The position numbers were made by a program, and so were the translations under genes. A stretch of 64,000 nucleotides of DNA. Source: Streptomyces lincolnensis. GTDB lineage: Bacteria; Actinomycetota; Actinomycetes; Streptomycetales; Streptomycetaceae. Of the stretch, positions 56,972 to 64,000 are shown in pieces. The notes beneath the pieces were generated by a model, which worked only from the letters and a program-made list of their open reading frames with translations, was not told where the DNA came from and searched no databases. The stretch is taken from positions 1-64,000 of the forward strand of contig NZ_JAIHON010000004.1 of NCBI RefSeq assembly GCF_021173675.1, written 5' to 3'. Positions within the stretch are counted from its first letter, which is position 1; every line of letters starts with the position of its first letter.

Positions 56972-58246
56972 ATGACCAACCCGGAAGCGAGCCGGGGCAC
57001 GTCCGTGCGCCGCGTCCTCGCGGTGATCCCCGCGCGCGGCGGCTCCAAGGGCGTGCCCGCGAAGAACCTCGCCCCCGTGGGCGGCGTCCCGCTGGTGGCC
57101 CGTGCCGTACGGGAGTGCCGCGCGGCCCGGCTGATCACGGACGTCGTCGTCTCCACCGACGACCAGGCCATCGCGGCCGCCGCCCGCCAGGCCGGCGCCG
57201 AGGTCGTGCTCAGGCCGGCCGCCATCGCCGGGGACCTCGCGACCTCCGAGGCCGCCGTGCTGCACGCCGTGGACGCCCACGAGGCCCTGCACGGCGCGGC
57301 CGTCGACGTGGTGGTGTTCGTGCAGTGCACCAGCCCGTTCCTGGTCCGCGAGGACATCGACGGGGTGGCCGCCGCGATCGTCGAGAACGGCGCCGACACC
57401 GCCGTCACCGTGGCCCCCTTCCACGGCTTCGTCTGGCGCGACGCCGAGTCCATCGAAGAGGCGACCGCGCCGGGCAGCGTCTCCGAGGCCGACGCGGCCG
57501 TCGGCGGCGGCTACGGCGTCAACCACGACAAGTCCTTCCGCCCCCGCCGCCAGGACCGCCCCCAGGACCTCCTGGAGACCGGCGCCGCCTACGCGATGGA
57601 GGCCACCGGCTTCCGCAAGCACCAGCACCGCTTCTTCGGCCGCACCGAACTCGTGCGCACCGACCCCGCCCGCGTGCTGGAGATCGACGACCCGCACGAC
57701 CTCGCCCGCGCCCGGGCCCTCGCGCCGCTCTTCGACGCGGACCGCCCCGGCGCCCTCCCGACCGCCGACGACATCGACGCGGTCGTCCTCGACTTCGACG
57801 GCACCCAGACCGACGACCGGGTGCTGATCGACTCCGACGGAAAGGAGTTCGTCTCCGTGCACCGCGGGGACGGCCTCGGCATCGCCGCCCTGCGCAGGAG
57901 CGGGCTGCACATGCTGATCCTCTCCACGGAACAGAACCCGGTCGTCGCCGCCCGGGCCCGGAAGCTCAAGCTCCCGGTCCTGCACGGCATCGACCGCAAG
58001 GACCTCGCCCTGAAGCAGTGGTGCGAGGAGCAGGGCATCGCGCCGGAGCGCGTGCTCTACGTCGGCAACGACGTCAACGACCTCCCGTGCTTCGCCCTCG
58101 TCGGCTGGCCCGTGGCGGTCGCGAGCGCCCACGACGTGGTACGCGGCGCCGCACGTGCGGTCACCACCGTCCCCGGCGGTGACGGCGCGATCCGAGAGAT
58201 CGCCAGCTGGATCCTCGGCCCCTCTCTCGATTCCCTCAACAGTTAA
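56972..58246 (+). CDS. CMP-nonulosonic acid synthetase fused to HAD phosphatase (NeuA-KdsC-like)
   Basis: 424 residues; AAGGAGC lies ten bases before ATG 56972. Residues about 14-240 are the cytidylyltransferase: VLAVIPARGGSKGVPAKNLAPVGGVPLV, DVVVSTDDQAIAAAARQAGAEVVLRP, VFVQCTSPFLVREDID and KHQHRFFGRTEL. Residues about 265-415 are a HAD-IIIA phosphatase: VVLDFDGTQTDDRVLID (nucleophile Asp), ILSTEQNPVVAARARKL and VLYVGNDVNDLPCFALVG. The fusion allows dephosphorylation of a 9-phosphate nonulosonate such as Kdn-9-P followed by CMP activation. The 5' neighbour is the repeat-rich ORF and the next gene is the NeuB-like synthase after 15 bp. Confidence 0.92.
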   Translation: MTNPEASRGTSVRRVLAVIPARGGSKGVPAKNLAPVGGVPLVARAVRECRAARLITDVVVSTDDQAIAAAARQAGAEVVLRPAAIAGDLATSEAAVLHAVDAHEALHGAAVDVVVFVQCTSPFLVREDIDGVAAAIVENGADTAVTVAPFHGFVWRDAESIEEATAPGSVSEADAAVGGGYGVNHDKSFRPRRQDRPQDLLETGAAYAMEATGFRKHQHRFFGRTELVRTDPARVLEIDDPHDLARARALAPLFDADRPGALPTADDIDAVVLDFDGTQTDDRVLIDSDGKEFVSVHRGDGLGIAALRRSGLHMLILSTEQNPVVAARARKLKLPVLHGIDRKDLALKQWCEEQGIAPERVLYVGNDVNDLPCFALVGWPVAVASAHDVVRGAARAVTTVPGGDGAIREIASWILGPSLDSLNS

Positions 58247-58261
58247 GGAACGGCAATAGCC

Positions 58262-59206
58262 ATGTCTGCTCTCAACTCCCGCCTCCGCACCTTCGGCACC
58301 GAGCGCATCGCCGGTCCCGGCCAGCCCGTCTACATCTGCGGCGAGATCGGCATCAACCACAACGGCGAGCTGGACAACGCCTTCAAGCTGATCGACGTGG
58401 CCGCCGAGGCCGGCTGCGACGCCGTCAAGTTCCAGAAGCGCACCCCCGAGATCTGCACCCCGCGCGACCAGTGGGACATCGAGCGCGACACCCCCTGGGG
58501 CCGGATGACGTACATCGACTACCGCCACCGCGTGGAGTTCGGCGAGGACGAGTACCGCCAGATCGACGAGTACTGCAAGGAGAAGGGCATCGCCTGGTTC
58601 GCCTCCCCGTGGGACACCGAGGCCGTCGCCTTCCTGGAGAAGTTCGACGTCCCCGCCCACAAGGTGGCCTCCGCCTCCCTCACCGACGACGAGCTGCTGC
58701 GCGCCCTGCGCGCCACCGGCCGCACGATCATCCTCTCCTCCGGCATGTCGACCCCGAAGCAGATCCGCCACGCGGTCGAGGTCCTGGGCAGCGACAACAT
58801 CCTTCTCTGCCACGCCACCTCGACCTACCCGGCCAAGGCCGAGGAGCTCAACCTCCGAGTGATCAACACGCTCCAGGAGGAGTACCCGAACGTCCCGATC
58901 GGCTACTCCGGCCACGAGACCGGCCTGCAGACCACCCTCGCCGCGGTCGCCCTCGGCGCCACCTTCGTCGAGCGCCACATCACCCTCGACCGCGCCATGT
59001 GGGGCTCCGACCAGGCCGCCTCCGTCGAGCCCCAGGGCCTGACCCGCCTGGTCCGCGACATCCGCACCATCGAGGCCTCCCTCGGCGACGGCGTCAAGAA
59101 GGTCTACGAGTCCGAGCTCGGCCCGATGAAGAAGCTGCGCCGCGTCACCGGCGTCGTCGCCGAGGCCGAGATCGCGGCCGCGGCCGGCGAGCCCGTCGGC
59201 GTCTGA
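58262..59206 (+). CDS. NeuB-family nonulosonic acid (Kdn/sialic acid) synthase without SAF domain
   Basis: 314 residues. The NeuB TIM barrel is complete: VYICGEIGINHNGELDNAFKLIDVA, CDAVKFQKRTPEICTP, WFASPWDTEAVAFLEKF, HKVASASLTDDELLRAL, IILSSGMSTPKQI, LCHATSTYPA and GYSGHETGLQTTLAAVALGATFVERHITLD. It condenses PEP with a six-carbon sugar, probably mannose-6-phosphate here, to form a nonulosonate. Usual NeuB proteins are about 345-355 residues with a C-terminal SAF (antifreeze-like) domain that caps the partner active site; this one ends soon after the barrel (AEAEIAAAAGEPVGV), so SAF is missing. Confidence 0.92.
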   Translation: MSALNSRLRTFGTERIAGPGQPVYICGEIGINHNGELDNAFKLIDVAAEAGCDAVKFQKRTPEICTPRDQWDIERDTPWGRMTYIDYRHRVEFGEDEYRQIDEYCKEKGIAWFASPWDTEAVAFLEKFDVPAHKVASASLTDDELLRALRATGRTIILSSGMSTPKQIRHAVEVLGSDNILLCHATSTYPAKAEELNLRVINTLQEEYPNVPIGYSGHETGLQTTLAAVALGATFVERHITLDRAMWGSDQAASVEPQGLTRLVRDIRTIEASLGDGVKKVYESELGPMKKLRRVTGVVAEAEIAAAAGEPVGV

Positions 59207-59262
59207 GTCCCAGTCCGACACCCCCCACAAGAGAACACCCACGACGGGACGGTCGTACGTAG

Positions 59263-60330
59263 ATGAGCCGCCGCGCCGGGTCCACCGGCCCCCACACTCT
59301 CGCCTTCGTCGAGAGTCCGGTACAACTGCTGAACGTGCTGGAGTGGGCGCACGAGCGCTCACCCGGCGCGGGGCTCACCCTCGTCGTCCTGTCCCCGATC
59401 GACCCCATGACCCGCGGCCAGCTGCGCCGCATGGCCGAACTCGCCCGCGAGGAGGGCCACGAGGTCCGCTGGGAGGAGGCGCGGGGCGGGGCCATGGCCC
59501 CGTTCCACACCATCGGCGGCCTGGCCGGCATGCTGCGCCGGGCCGACCGGATCGTCCTGGGCGACCCCTTCTCCCGCTACGTCCAGCTGCTGCTGACGAT
59601 CACCCGCGCCCGTGACCTGGTCGTCGTCGACGACGGCACCGCGACCATGGAGTTCGTCTCCCAGCTCGCCAGCGGCGAGCGCCTGGTGCGCTGGCACCGC
59701 AAGGGCGGCCGCCCAGGACCCCGCGACCTGGTCTTCGCCCCGGTGTCCTCGGCCGCCCGCAAGCGGCTCACCCCGAACGAGCACCGCCAGGTGGAGATCT
59801 TCTCCTCCATGCCGATGGAGGAACCCCCCTTCGGCGTCGTGGTCACCGCCAACACCTTCGCCTGGACCCGCACCCGCTTCGGCCCGCCCCGCATCACCAA
59901 GGGCGCCGACATGGTCGGTACATCCCTCGTCGAGACCGGTGTGGTGGACGCCGACCACTACCTGGAAGCCGTCTGCTCCCTGGCCAAGACCCACGGCGCC
60001 ACCCGCTACTTCGCCCACCGCCGCGAGAGCACCGACAAGCTGCACCGCCTGGCCGTGGAGACCGGCCTGGAGATCGTCCGCCCCGACCTCCCGCTGGAGC
60101 TGATCGCCCGCCGCGGCCCCGTCGGCCGCACCATCCTCAGCTTTCCGTCGACGGTGGTGCACACCCTGCCGTTGGCGTTGGTCGGCACCGAGGTCCGCGT
60201 CGCCGTCTGCGACATCGACCCCGCCTGGCTCACCGACAGCGCCTCACCGAGGGCCCAGGGGTTCCTGTCGGGCGTCACGGGGACGGCCCGGGACGTGCAC
60301 CGGCTGTCGTCGGTGGCGAGAACGGCGTAG
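59263..60330 (+). CDS. GT52/polysialyltransferase-like protein
   Basis: 355 residues. N-terminal TLAFVESPVQLLNVLEWAHER and the following LTLVVLSPIDPMTRGQLRRMA match the start of GT52-type sialyltransferases (VESPLQLLNA-like). RADRIVLGDPFSRYVQLLLTI and DLVVVDDGTATMEFVSQL carry the conserved GD...DDG segment, and KTHGATRYFAHRRESTDKL and LSFPSTVVHTLPLAL occupy the donor-binding half. It probably transfers the CMP-activated nonulosonate made by the two preceding enzymes. It is the last gene of the rightward operon. Confidence 0.78.
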   Translation: MSRRAGSTGPHTLAFVESPVQLLNVLEWAHERSPGAGLTLVVLSPIDPMTRGQLRRMAELAREEGHEVRWEEARGGAMAPFHTIGGLAGMLRRADRIVLGDPFSRYVQLLLTITRARDLVVVDDGTATMEFVSQLASGERLVRWHRKGGRPGPRDLVFAPVSSAARKRLTPNEHRQVEIFSSMPMEEPPFGVVVTANTFAWTRTRFGPPRITKGADMVGTSLVETGVVDADHYLEAVCSLAKTHGATRYFAHRRESTDKLHRLAVETGLEIVRPDLPLELIARRGPVGRTILSFPSTVVHTLPLALVGTEVRVAVCDIDPAWLTDSASPRAQGFLSGVTGTARDVHRLSSVARTA

Positions 60331-60360
60331 GCGGCGCCCCGGGCCTGATTCCGGCACGCC

Positions 60361-61050
60361 CTAGCCGGGCTTCCTGGCCAGCACGAACGCCCGCGGGCGG
60401 ACCTCGTCCTCGTACGGCTCCCGCAGCATCCGGGCCAGGACGGTCAGGCCCGCCTTCTCGACCTGCTCCGCCACGGTCTCCGGCGTGCGCCAGAAGTAGT
60501 CGAGCGAGATGGTCCGCCCGAAGCGCTCCTCCAGATGGGCCCGGCCCTCCTCGTCCCCCGACTGGAAGACCAGCAGGACGTGCCCGCCCGGCACCAGCAC
60601 CCGGTGGAACTCGGCGAACACCCCGGGCAGCTCCTCGTCCGGGAGGTGGATGATCGAGTACAGGGCGGTGATCCCGCCGAGTGTCCCGTCCGGCAGGTCC
60701 AGGGACGTCATCGACCCCACGTGGAAGCGCAGCCCGGGATGCGCCCGGCGGGCCAGCTCCACCATCCGGGGCGACAGATCCACCCCGAAGACCGGCAGCC
60801 CCAGCGCGTCCAGCCTCGCGGTGACATACCCGGGACCGCTTCCGAGATCGGCCACGGGCGCGGTCCCGCCGGCCCGCACCAGCTCGGCGAAGGCGGTCAG
60901 GAGGGCCCCCTCCAGCGGTCTGCCGCCGAGCCCGTCGGGGTGCAGCTCGCTGTAGGCGTCGGCGATCACGTCGTAGGAGTCCTGGGCGGCCTGTATGAAA
61001 TCCGCCTGTATGAAGTCCGGCCGTATGAAGTCCGGGTTCTCGTCACTCAC
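60361..61050 (-). CDS. Class I SAM-dependent methyltransferase
   Basis: 229 residues. PVADLGSGPGYVTARLDALG is SAM motif I, FGVDLSPRMVELARRAHPGLRFHVGSM the acidic loop, and LPGVFAEFHRVLVPGGHVLLVFQSG motif III, as in Methyltransf_11/25 proteins. The N-terminus contains a threefold DFI-x-x repeat (PDFIRPDFIQADFIQA) encoded by 15-bp tandem units. Substrate is unknown; it is convergent to the glycopolymer operon and may not belong to it. Confidence 0.85.
   Translation of the reverse strand: MSDENPDFIRPDFIQADFIQAAQDSYDVIADAYSELHPDGLGGRPLEGALLTAFAELVRAGGTAPVADLGSGPGYVTARLDALGLPVFGVDLSPRMVELARRAHPGLRFHVGSMTSLDLPDGTLGGITALYSIIHLPDEELPGVFAEFHRVLVPGGHVLLVFQSGDEEGRAHLEERFGRTISLDYFWRTPETVAEQVEKAGLTVLARMLREPYEDEVRPRAFVLARKPG
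60991..61035. repeat. 15-bp tandem repeat in the methyltransferase 5' end
   Basis: Three units, CTGTATGAAATCCGC, CTGTATGAAGTCCGG and CCGTATGAAGTCCGG (plus-strand orientation), encode the DFI repeats near the N-terminus. The unit keeps the frame, so copy-number change would only lengthen the protein. Confidence 0.8.
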
Positions 61051-61141
61051 GGTGTCGAACCTAGCGACCGCCCCGCCGCCCCGCCCGGCACTTCACCGGG
61101 GCCGCACCCGGAGTTCTCCCGTCCGCCGCCGGCGTGCCGGG

Positions 61142-61417
61142 TCAGGGGTCCTCGGCGGTCCAGGTGAAGCCGCCGAGCGCTCCGGTGGGGGAGTCGGCCG
61201 GACCGGGCTCGGTGACCTCGTCCACGGCCCGTTCGCCCCGTCGGCGCAACAGCCACACCCCGGTCGACAGCAGCCACCCGGCCAGGATCATCACGACGAG
61301 CGCGGCCAGGGCCAGCCCCAGCGTGCCGAAGACGCCGACCCTCGCCAGGAGCCCCGGCACCTGCTCCTCCCCGCAGCCGCAGGCCTGCCAGGGAGCCGTC
61401 GTCGGGGTGGTCGTCAT
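61142..61417 (-). CDS. Small single-span membrane protein
   Basis: 91 residues from ATG 61417. A short Cys-containing N-terminus (APWQACGCGEEQ) is followed by one or two hydrophobic segments (LARVGVFGTLGLALAALVVMILAGWLLSTGVWLL), a basic RRRGERAVDE stop-transfer and an acidic tail ending FTWTAEDP. No ribosome-binding site is obvious. No family is recognised. The 323 bp between it and the amidohydrolase hold only small hairpins (GGCCGA/TCGGCC at 61605-61621) and no convincing gene. Confidence 0.55.
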   Translation of the reverse strand: MTTTPTTAPWQACGCGEEQVPGLLARVGVFGTLGLALAALVVMILAGWLLSTGVWLLRRRGERAVDEVTEPGPADSPTGALGGFTWTAEDP

Positions 61418-61740
61418 GAGGACGGGATGCCCCGGCCGGCCGTACCGGGCACGCAGCGTCGCGAAGCCGTTGCGCGGCGGTGATGATTCCGGGATCCCGC
61501 GCCGTTTCCGTGTCCGCGCGGTCCCGACAGGTGAACAGATCGGCCTCCGATCCGCCCGGCGTGGTATCCGTGAAGGAAGGGGTGGTGCCCTCCGGCAACC
61601 ACCTGGCCGAGGAAATCGGCCGAGTGTACCCACCCCGAACGGTACATATGCGTCCGGCGGTCAGATTTTTCTCCCCTAACGGGTTGAACTTTTGTTGATC
61701 GAGGGTCAGTTGACCCATCGGGCGTCCTACCCTTCAGAGG

Positions 61741-62976
61741 GTGAAGCAATTGATGTCGCCAGAGTCCGAGGCCGATCTCCCCGGGGAAGCCGTGCTTCCC
61801 GGAGCGCTGCCCGAGGCGCTCCGCGCCGAACTCGTCGCCTTCCGTCGCGACCTGCACATGCACCCCGAGCTCGGCAACCAGGAGTTCCGCACCACCGCGG
61901 CGATCAAGGAACGGCTCGAGCGAGCCGGTCTGAAGCCGCGGGTGCTCGCCGTGGGGACCGGGCTCGTGTGCGACATCGGCGACTGGGACGGCGGCCGCCC
62001 CATGCTCGCCCTGCGCGCCGACATCGACGGCCTGCCCATCCCGGACACCAAGAGCGACTGCCCGTACCGCTCGACCGTCCCGGACCGGGCGCACGCCTGC
62101 GGCCACGACGTCCACACCACCGTGGTGCTGGGCGCCGGCCTGGTCCTCGCCGAGCTGCACCGCCGGGGGCTGCTGCCGCGGCCCGTGCGGCTGCTGTTCC
62201 AGCCCGCCGAGGAGGTGCTGCCGGGCGGCGCCGCCGACGCCATCGACTGCGGGGTGCTCGAAGGCGTCGGGAAGATGATCGCCGTGCACTGCGACCCCCG
62301 GGTGGACGCGGGCCGGATCGGCCTGCGCGAGGGTGCCATCACTTCCGCCTGCGACCGGCTGGAGATCGCGCTCGACGGACCCGGCGGCCACACCGCGCGC
62401 CCCCATCTGACGACCGACCTCGTCACCGCCGCCGCCCGGGTCGTCACCGACGTGCCCGCGCTGGTCGCCCGCCGCGTCGACACCCGCGCCGGGCTCGCCG
62501 TGACCTGGGGCCGTATCGAGTCGGGCCACGCCCCGAACGTGATCCCGCAGCACGCCGAGCTCTCCGGCACCGTGCGCTGCCTCGACATCGACGCCTGGAA
62601 GCAGGCGCCCGACATCGTGGTCGCCGCCATCGACGAGGTCGCCAACCTGCACCGCGCCAAGTCGGAGATCAACTACGTCCGCGGTGTCCCGCCCGTGGTG
62701 AACGACCCGGCGGTGACCGACCTGCTCCGCGACGCCATGACGGTCCGCCGCGGCGCCGACGCGGTGGAGGGCACCGAACAGAGCCTCGGCGGCGAGGACT
62801 TCTCCTGGTACCTCCAGCACGTCCCCGGCGCCATGGCCCGCCTCGGCGTCCGCACCCCCGGCGAGCGCACGGTCCGCGACCTCCACCAGGGCGACTTCGA
62901 CGCCGACGAGTCGGCGATCACGGTCGGCGTGGAGCTGTTCACGGCCGCGGCGATGCTGGACGAGGCCGGCGCCTGA
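61741..62976 (+). CDS. M20-family amidohydrolase (M20D, aminoacylase/hippurate hydrolase-like)
   Basis: 411 residues from GTG 61741; there is no room for a normal ribosome-binding site, and ATG 61753 is an alternative. M20D features are complete: FRRDLHMHPELGNQEFRTTAAI, LALRADIDGLPI, RAHACGHDVHTTVVLGAG (CGHD metal ligands), LLFQPAEEVLPGGA (catalytic Glu pair), and SLGGEDFSWYL for the last ligand. It hydrolyses an N-acyl amino acid or similar amide in the cytoplasm. It stands upstream of the BMP lipoprotein gene in the same direction but a terminator separates them. Confidence 0.93.
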   Translation: MKQLMSPESEADLPGEAVLPGALPEALRAELVAFRRDLHMHPELGNQEFRTTAAIKERLERAGLKPRVLAVGTGLVCDIGDWDGGRPMLALRADIDGLPIPDTKSDCPYRSTVPDRAHACGHDVHTTVVLGAGLVLAELHRRGLLPRPVRLLFQPAEEVLPGGAADAIDCGVLEGVGKMIAVHCDPRVDAGRIGLREGAITSACDRLEIALDGPGGHTARPHLTTDLVTAAARVVTDVPALVARRVDTRAGLAVTWGRIESGHAPNVIPQHAELSGTVRCLDIDAWKQAPDIVVAAIDEVANLHRAKSEINYVRGVPPVVNDPAVTDLLRDAMTVRRGADAVEGTEQSLGGEDFSWYLQHVPGAMARLGVRTPGERTVRDLHQGDFDADESAITVGVELFTAAAMLDEAGA

Positions 62977-62989
62977 GTCCGGATCCCTG

Positions 62990-63023
62990 CGGCGGAGCGG
63001 CTCCCGTGAGAGTCGCTCCGCCG
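62990..63023 (+). terminator. Hairpin terminator after the amidohydrolase
   Basis: CGGCGGAGCG (62990-62999) and CGCTCCGCCG (63014-63023) form a perfect 10-bp stem 14 bases past the stop codon. A second perfect hairpin, TGAGGCTC/GAGCCTCA (63076-63094), follows. Confidence 0.75.
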
Positions 63024-63204
63024 TCCGGCGCAACACGGTTGTAAGCCAATCGTGAACTGCTCGCAATGTGTCGCGTGAGGCTCGAAGAGCCTCAGTTCAG
63101 ACGCTGTTTGCCTCGAATCGATAACGGCTTCGAGAGAGGTCTTTTTCTGACATCTACGCGCGTTACGATGCCGCGAAGCCGACGCCGCCGGGGCGTCGCG
63201 GCCC

Positions 63205-63247
63205 GAGCACTGGCATGGTGCTCACATGAAGCGCCGACATGGCGCTC
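63205..63247 (+). promoter_or_regulatory. Two tandem dyads in the leader of the BMP lipoprotein gene
   Basis: GAGCAC-tggcatg-GTGCTC (63205-63223) and AGCGCC-gacat-GGCGCT (63230-63246) are two similar hairpins one after the other. A TACGAT -10-like hexamer lies upstream at about 63165-63170, so both could be in the 5' leader. They end 23 bp before GTG 63270. Confidence 0.45.
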
Positions 63248-63269
63248 AGGTCAGGTGAAGGAGCCTCCC

Positions 63270-64000
63270 GTGCGCCGGGTAGCCAAGCTTTCCGCTGCGT
63301 GTATCGCTTCCGCAGCTCTCGCACTGACTGCCACCGCGTGTGGCAGCACGTCCTCCGAGGAGGACAGCTCGTCGTCGACCACCGACGGTGGCAAGGGCGT
63401 CAAGATCGGCATCGCCTTCGACGTCGGCGGCCGTGGTGACCGTTCCTTCAACGACTCCGCGGCGCGGGGTGCGGACAAGGCCAAGGAGGAGTTCGGCGGC
63501 GAGATCAAGGAGCTCACCGCCAAGAGCTCCGACACCGAGGCCGACCGTGAGCAGCGTCTGTCGGACCTGGCCGACGCCGGCTACAACCCGATCGTCGGTG
63601 TCGGCTTCGCCTACGCCGCCTCGATCGGCAAGGTGTCCGCGAAGTACCCGAAGGTCAGCTTCGGCATCATCGACTCGGTGGTGGACGCCAAGAACGTCAA
63701 CAGCATCACCTTCACCGAGGAGCAGGGCTCCTACCTGGCCGGTGTCGCCGCGGCGCTGAAGACCAAGAAGAACCACGTCGGCTTCGTCGGCGGCGTCGAC
63801 ACCCCGCTGATCAAGAAGTTCGAGGCGGGCTACGCCCAGGGCGTCAAGGACACCAAGCCGGGCGTCAAGGTCGACGTCCAGTACCTGAGCCGCGGCACCG
63901 ACCTGTCCGGCTTCTCCAGCCCCGACAAGGGCAAGGAGGCCGCGTCGGGCATGCTCGACAACGGCGCGGACGTGGTCTACGCGGCGGCCGGCTCCTCCGG
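63270..64000 (+). CDS. BMP-family ABC transporter substrate-binding lipoprotein (5' part; runs off window)
   Basis: GTG 63270 follows GAAGGAG and opens a frame that continues past the window end (243 codons seen). The signal peptide ends in a lipobox-like ALTATACGS. The mature sequence is of the BMP/PnrA/Med type: VKIGIAFDVGGRGDRSFNDSAARGADKAKEEFG, YNPIVGVGFAYAASIGKVSAKYPKVSFGIID, NSITFTEEQGSYLAGVAAALKTK and VGFVGGVDTPLIKKFEAGYAQGVK. Such proteins bind nucleosides for ABC import; ABC components would be expected just downstream. Confidence 0.93.
   Translation, partial: MRRVAKLSAACIASAALALTATACGSTSSEEDSSSSTTDGGKGVKIGIAFDVGGRGDRSFNDSAARGADKAKEEFGGEIKELTAKSSDTEADREQRLSDLADAGYNPIVGVGFAYAASIGKVSAKYPKVSFGIIDSVVDAKNVNSITFTEEQGSYLAGVAAALKTKKNHVGFVGGVDTPLIKKFEAGYAQGVKDTKPGVKVDVQYLSRGTDLSGFSSPDKGKEAASGMLDNGADVVYAAAGSS

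Noticed and set aside
56462..59362. Minus-strand open frame of 966 codons across the neuA/neuB-like genes
   Set aside because: Antisense shadow; both genes on the plus strand have complete catalytic motifs.
61480..61698. Small plus-strand frame before the amidohydrolase
   Set aside because: No ribosome-binding site, no domain, and AT-rich terminal part; more likely a promoter or leader region.

Overview
The window is high-GC actinobacterial DNA, almost certainly from a Streptomyces chromosome. Supporting signs are strong G/C bias at third codon positions, GTG starts, many 1-14 bp gene overlaps, DUF397/XRE-DUF5753 gene pairs, a CDAB-ordered succinate dehydrogenase operon, actinobacterial ECF sigma factors, and a gene order from sdh to a BMP lipoprotein that I recall as similar to the S. 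coelicolor SCO485x-SCO488x region. No rRNA, tRNA or CRISPR array was seen.

Region 1 (1-8.6 kb) is accessory and partly decayed. It holds the end of an IS3-type element, the 3' remnant of a polymorphic toxin carrying a DddA/SCP1.201-like deaminase domain, a complete IS5-type element inserted in the stop codon of a convergent gene of unknown function, a DUF397/XRE regulator pair, a frameshifted HATPase regulator, an AbiEii-like nucleotidyltransferase with an upstream partner, a Uma2-family protein and small membrane proteins. Several stretches (about 600-1190 and 2060-2900) are visibly less GC-rich than the rest.

Region 2 (8.6-25.6 kb) is mostly conserved backbone: sdhCDAB, an OHCU decarboxylase, a GH20 hexosaminidase, small conserved proteins, a large FG-GAP/PGRP-amidase surface protein, an ECF sigma factor with a putative membrane anti-sigma partner, and a TetR gene divergent from a DUF2993/MMPL exporter operon with two clear operator dyads.

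Region 3 (25.9-34.2 kb) looks like an inserted specialised-metabolism locus. A type III polyketide synthase is followed by a PAPS-dependent sulfotransferase, cysC, cysD and cysN, which supply PAPS, and a sulfonate/nitrate-type ABC importer. Gene content predicts a sulfated type III polyketide. It recalls the type III PKS plus sulfotransferase step known from caprazamycin-type pathways, but no antibiotic scaffold genes are present.

Region 4 (34.3-40.9 kb) has an AAA ATPase-nuclease fusion preceded by a long inverted repeat that covers its ribosome-binding site, a second ECF sigma/membrane-partner module paralogous to the one in Region 2, an L,D-transpeptidase lipoprotein and a stand-alone acyl-CoA mutase large subunit.

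Region 5 (41-60.3 kb) is a cell-wall glycopolymer cluster centred on a nonulosonic acid, probably Kdn. It encodes a NeuB-like synthase without a SAF domain, a CMP-nonulosonate synthetase fused to a HAD phosphatase, polysialyltransferase/GT52-like and GT29-like enzymes, a GT8-TPR-pyruvyltransferase fusion, GT2 enzymes, a GtrA flippase-like protein, a FAD oxidoreductase, a GT-C-like membrane protein, an acyltransferase and O-methyltransferases. This agrees with the teichulosonic acid of S. coelicolor.

Region 6 (60.3-64 kb) has a methyltransferase, a small membrane protein, an M20 amidohydrolase and the start of a BMP-family lipoprotein that runs off the window.
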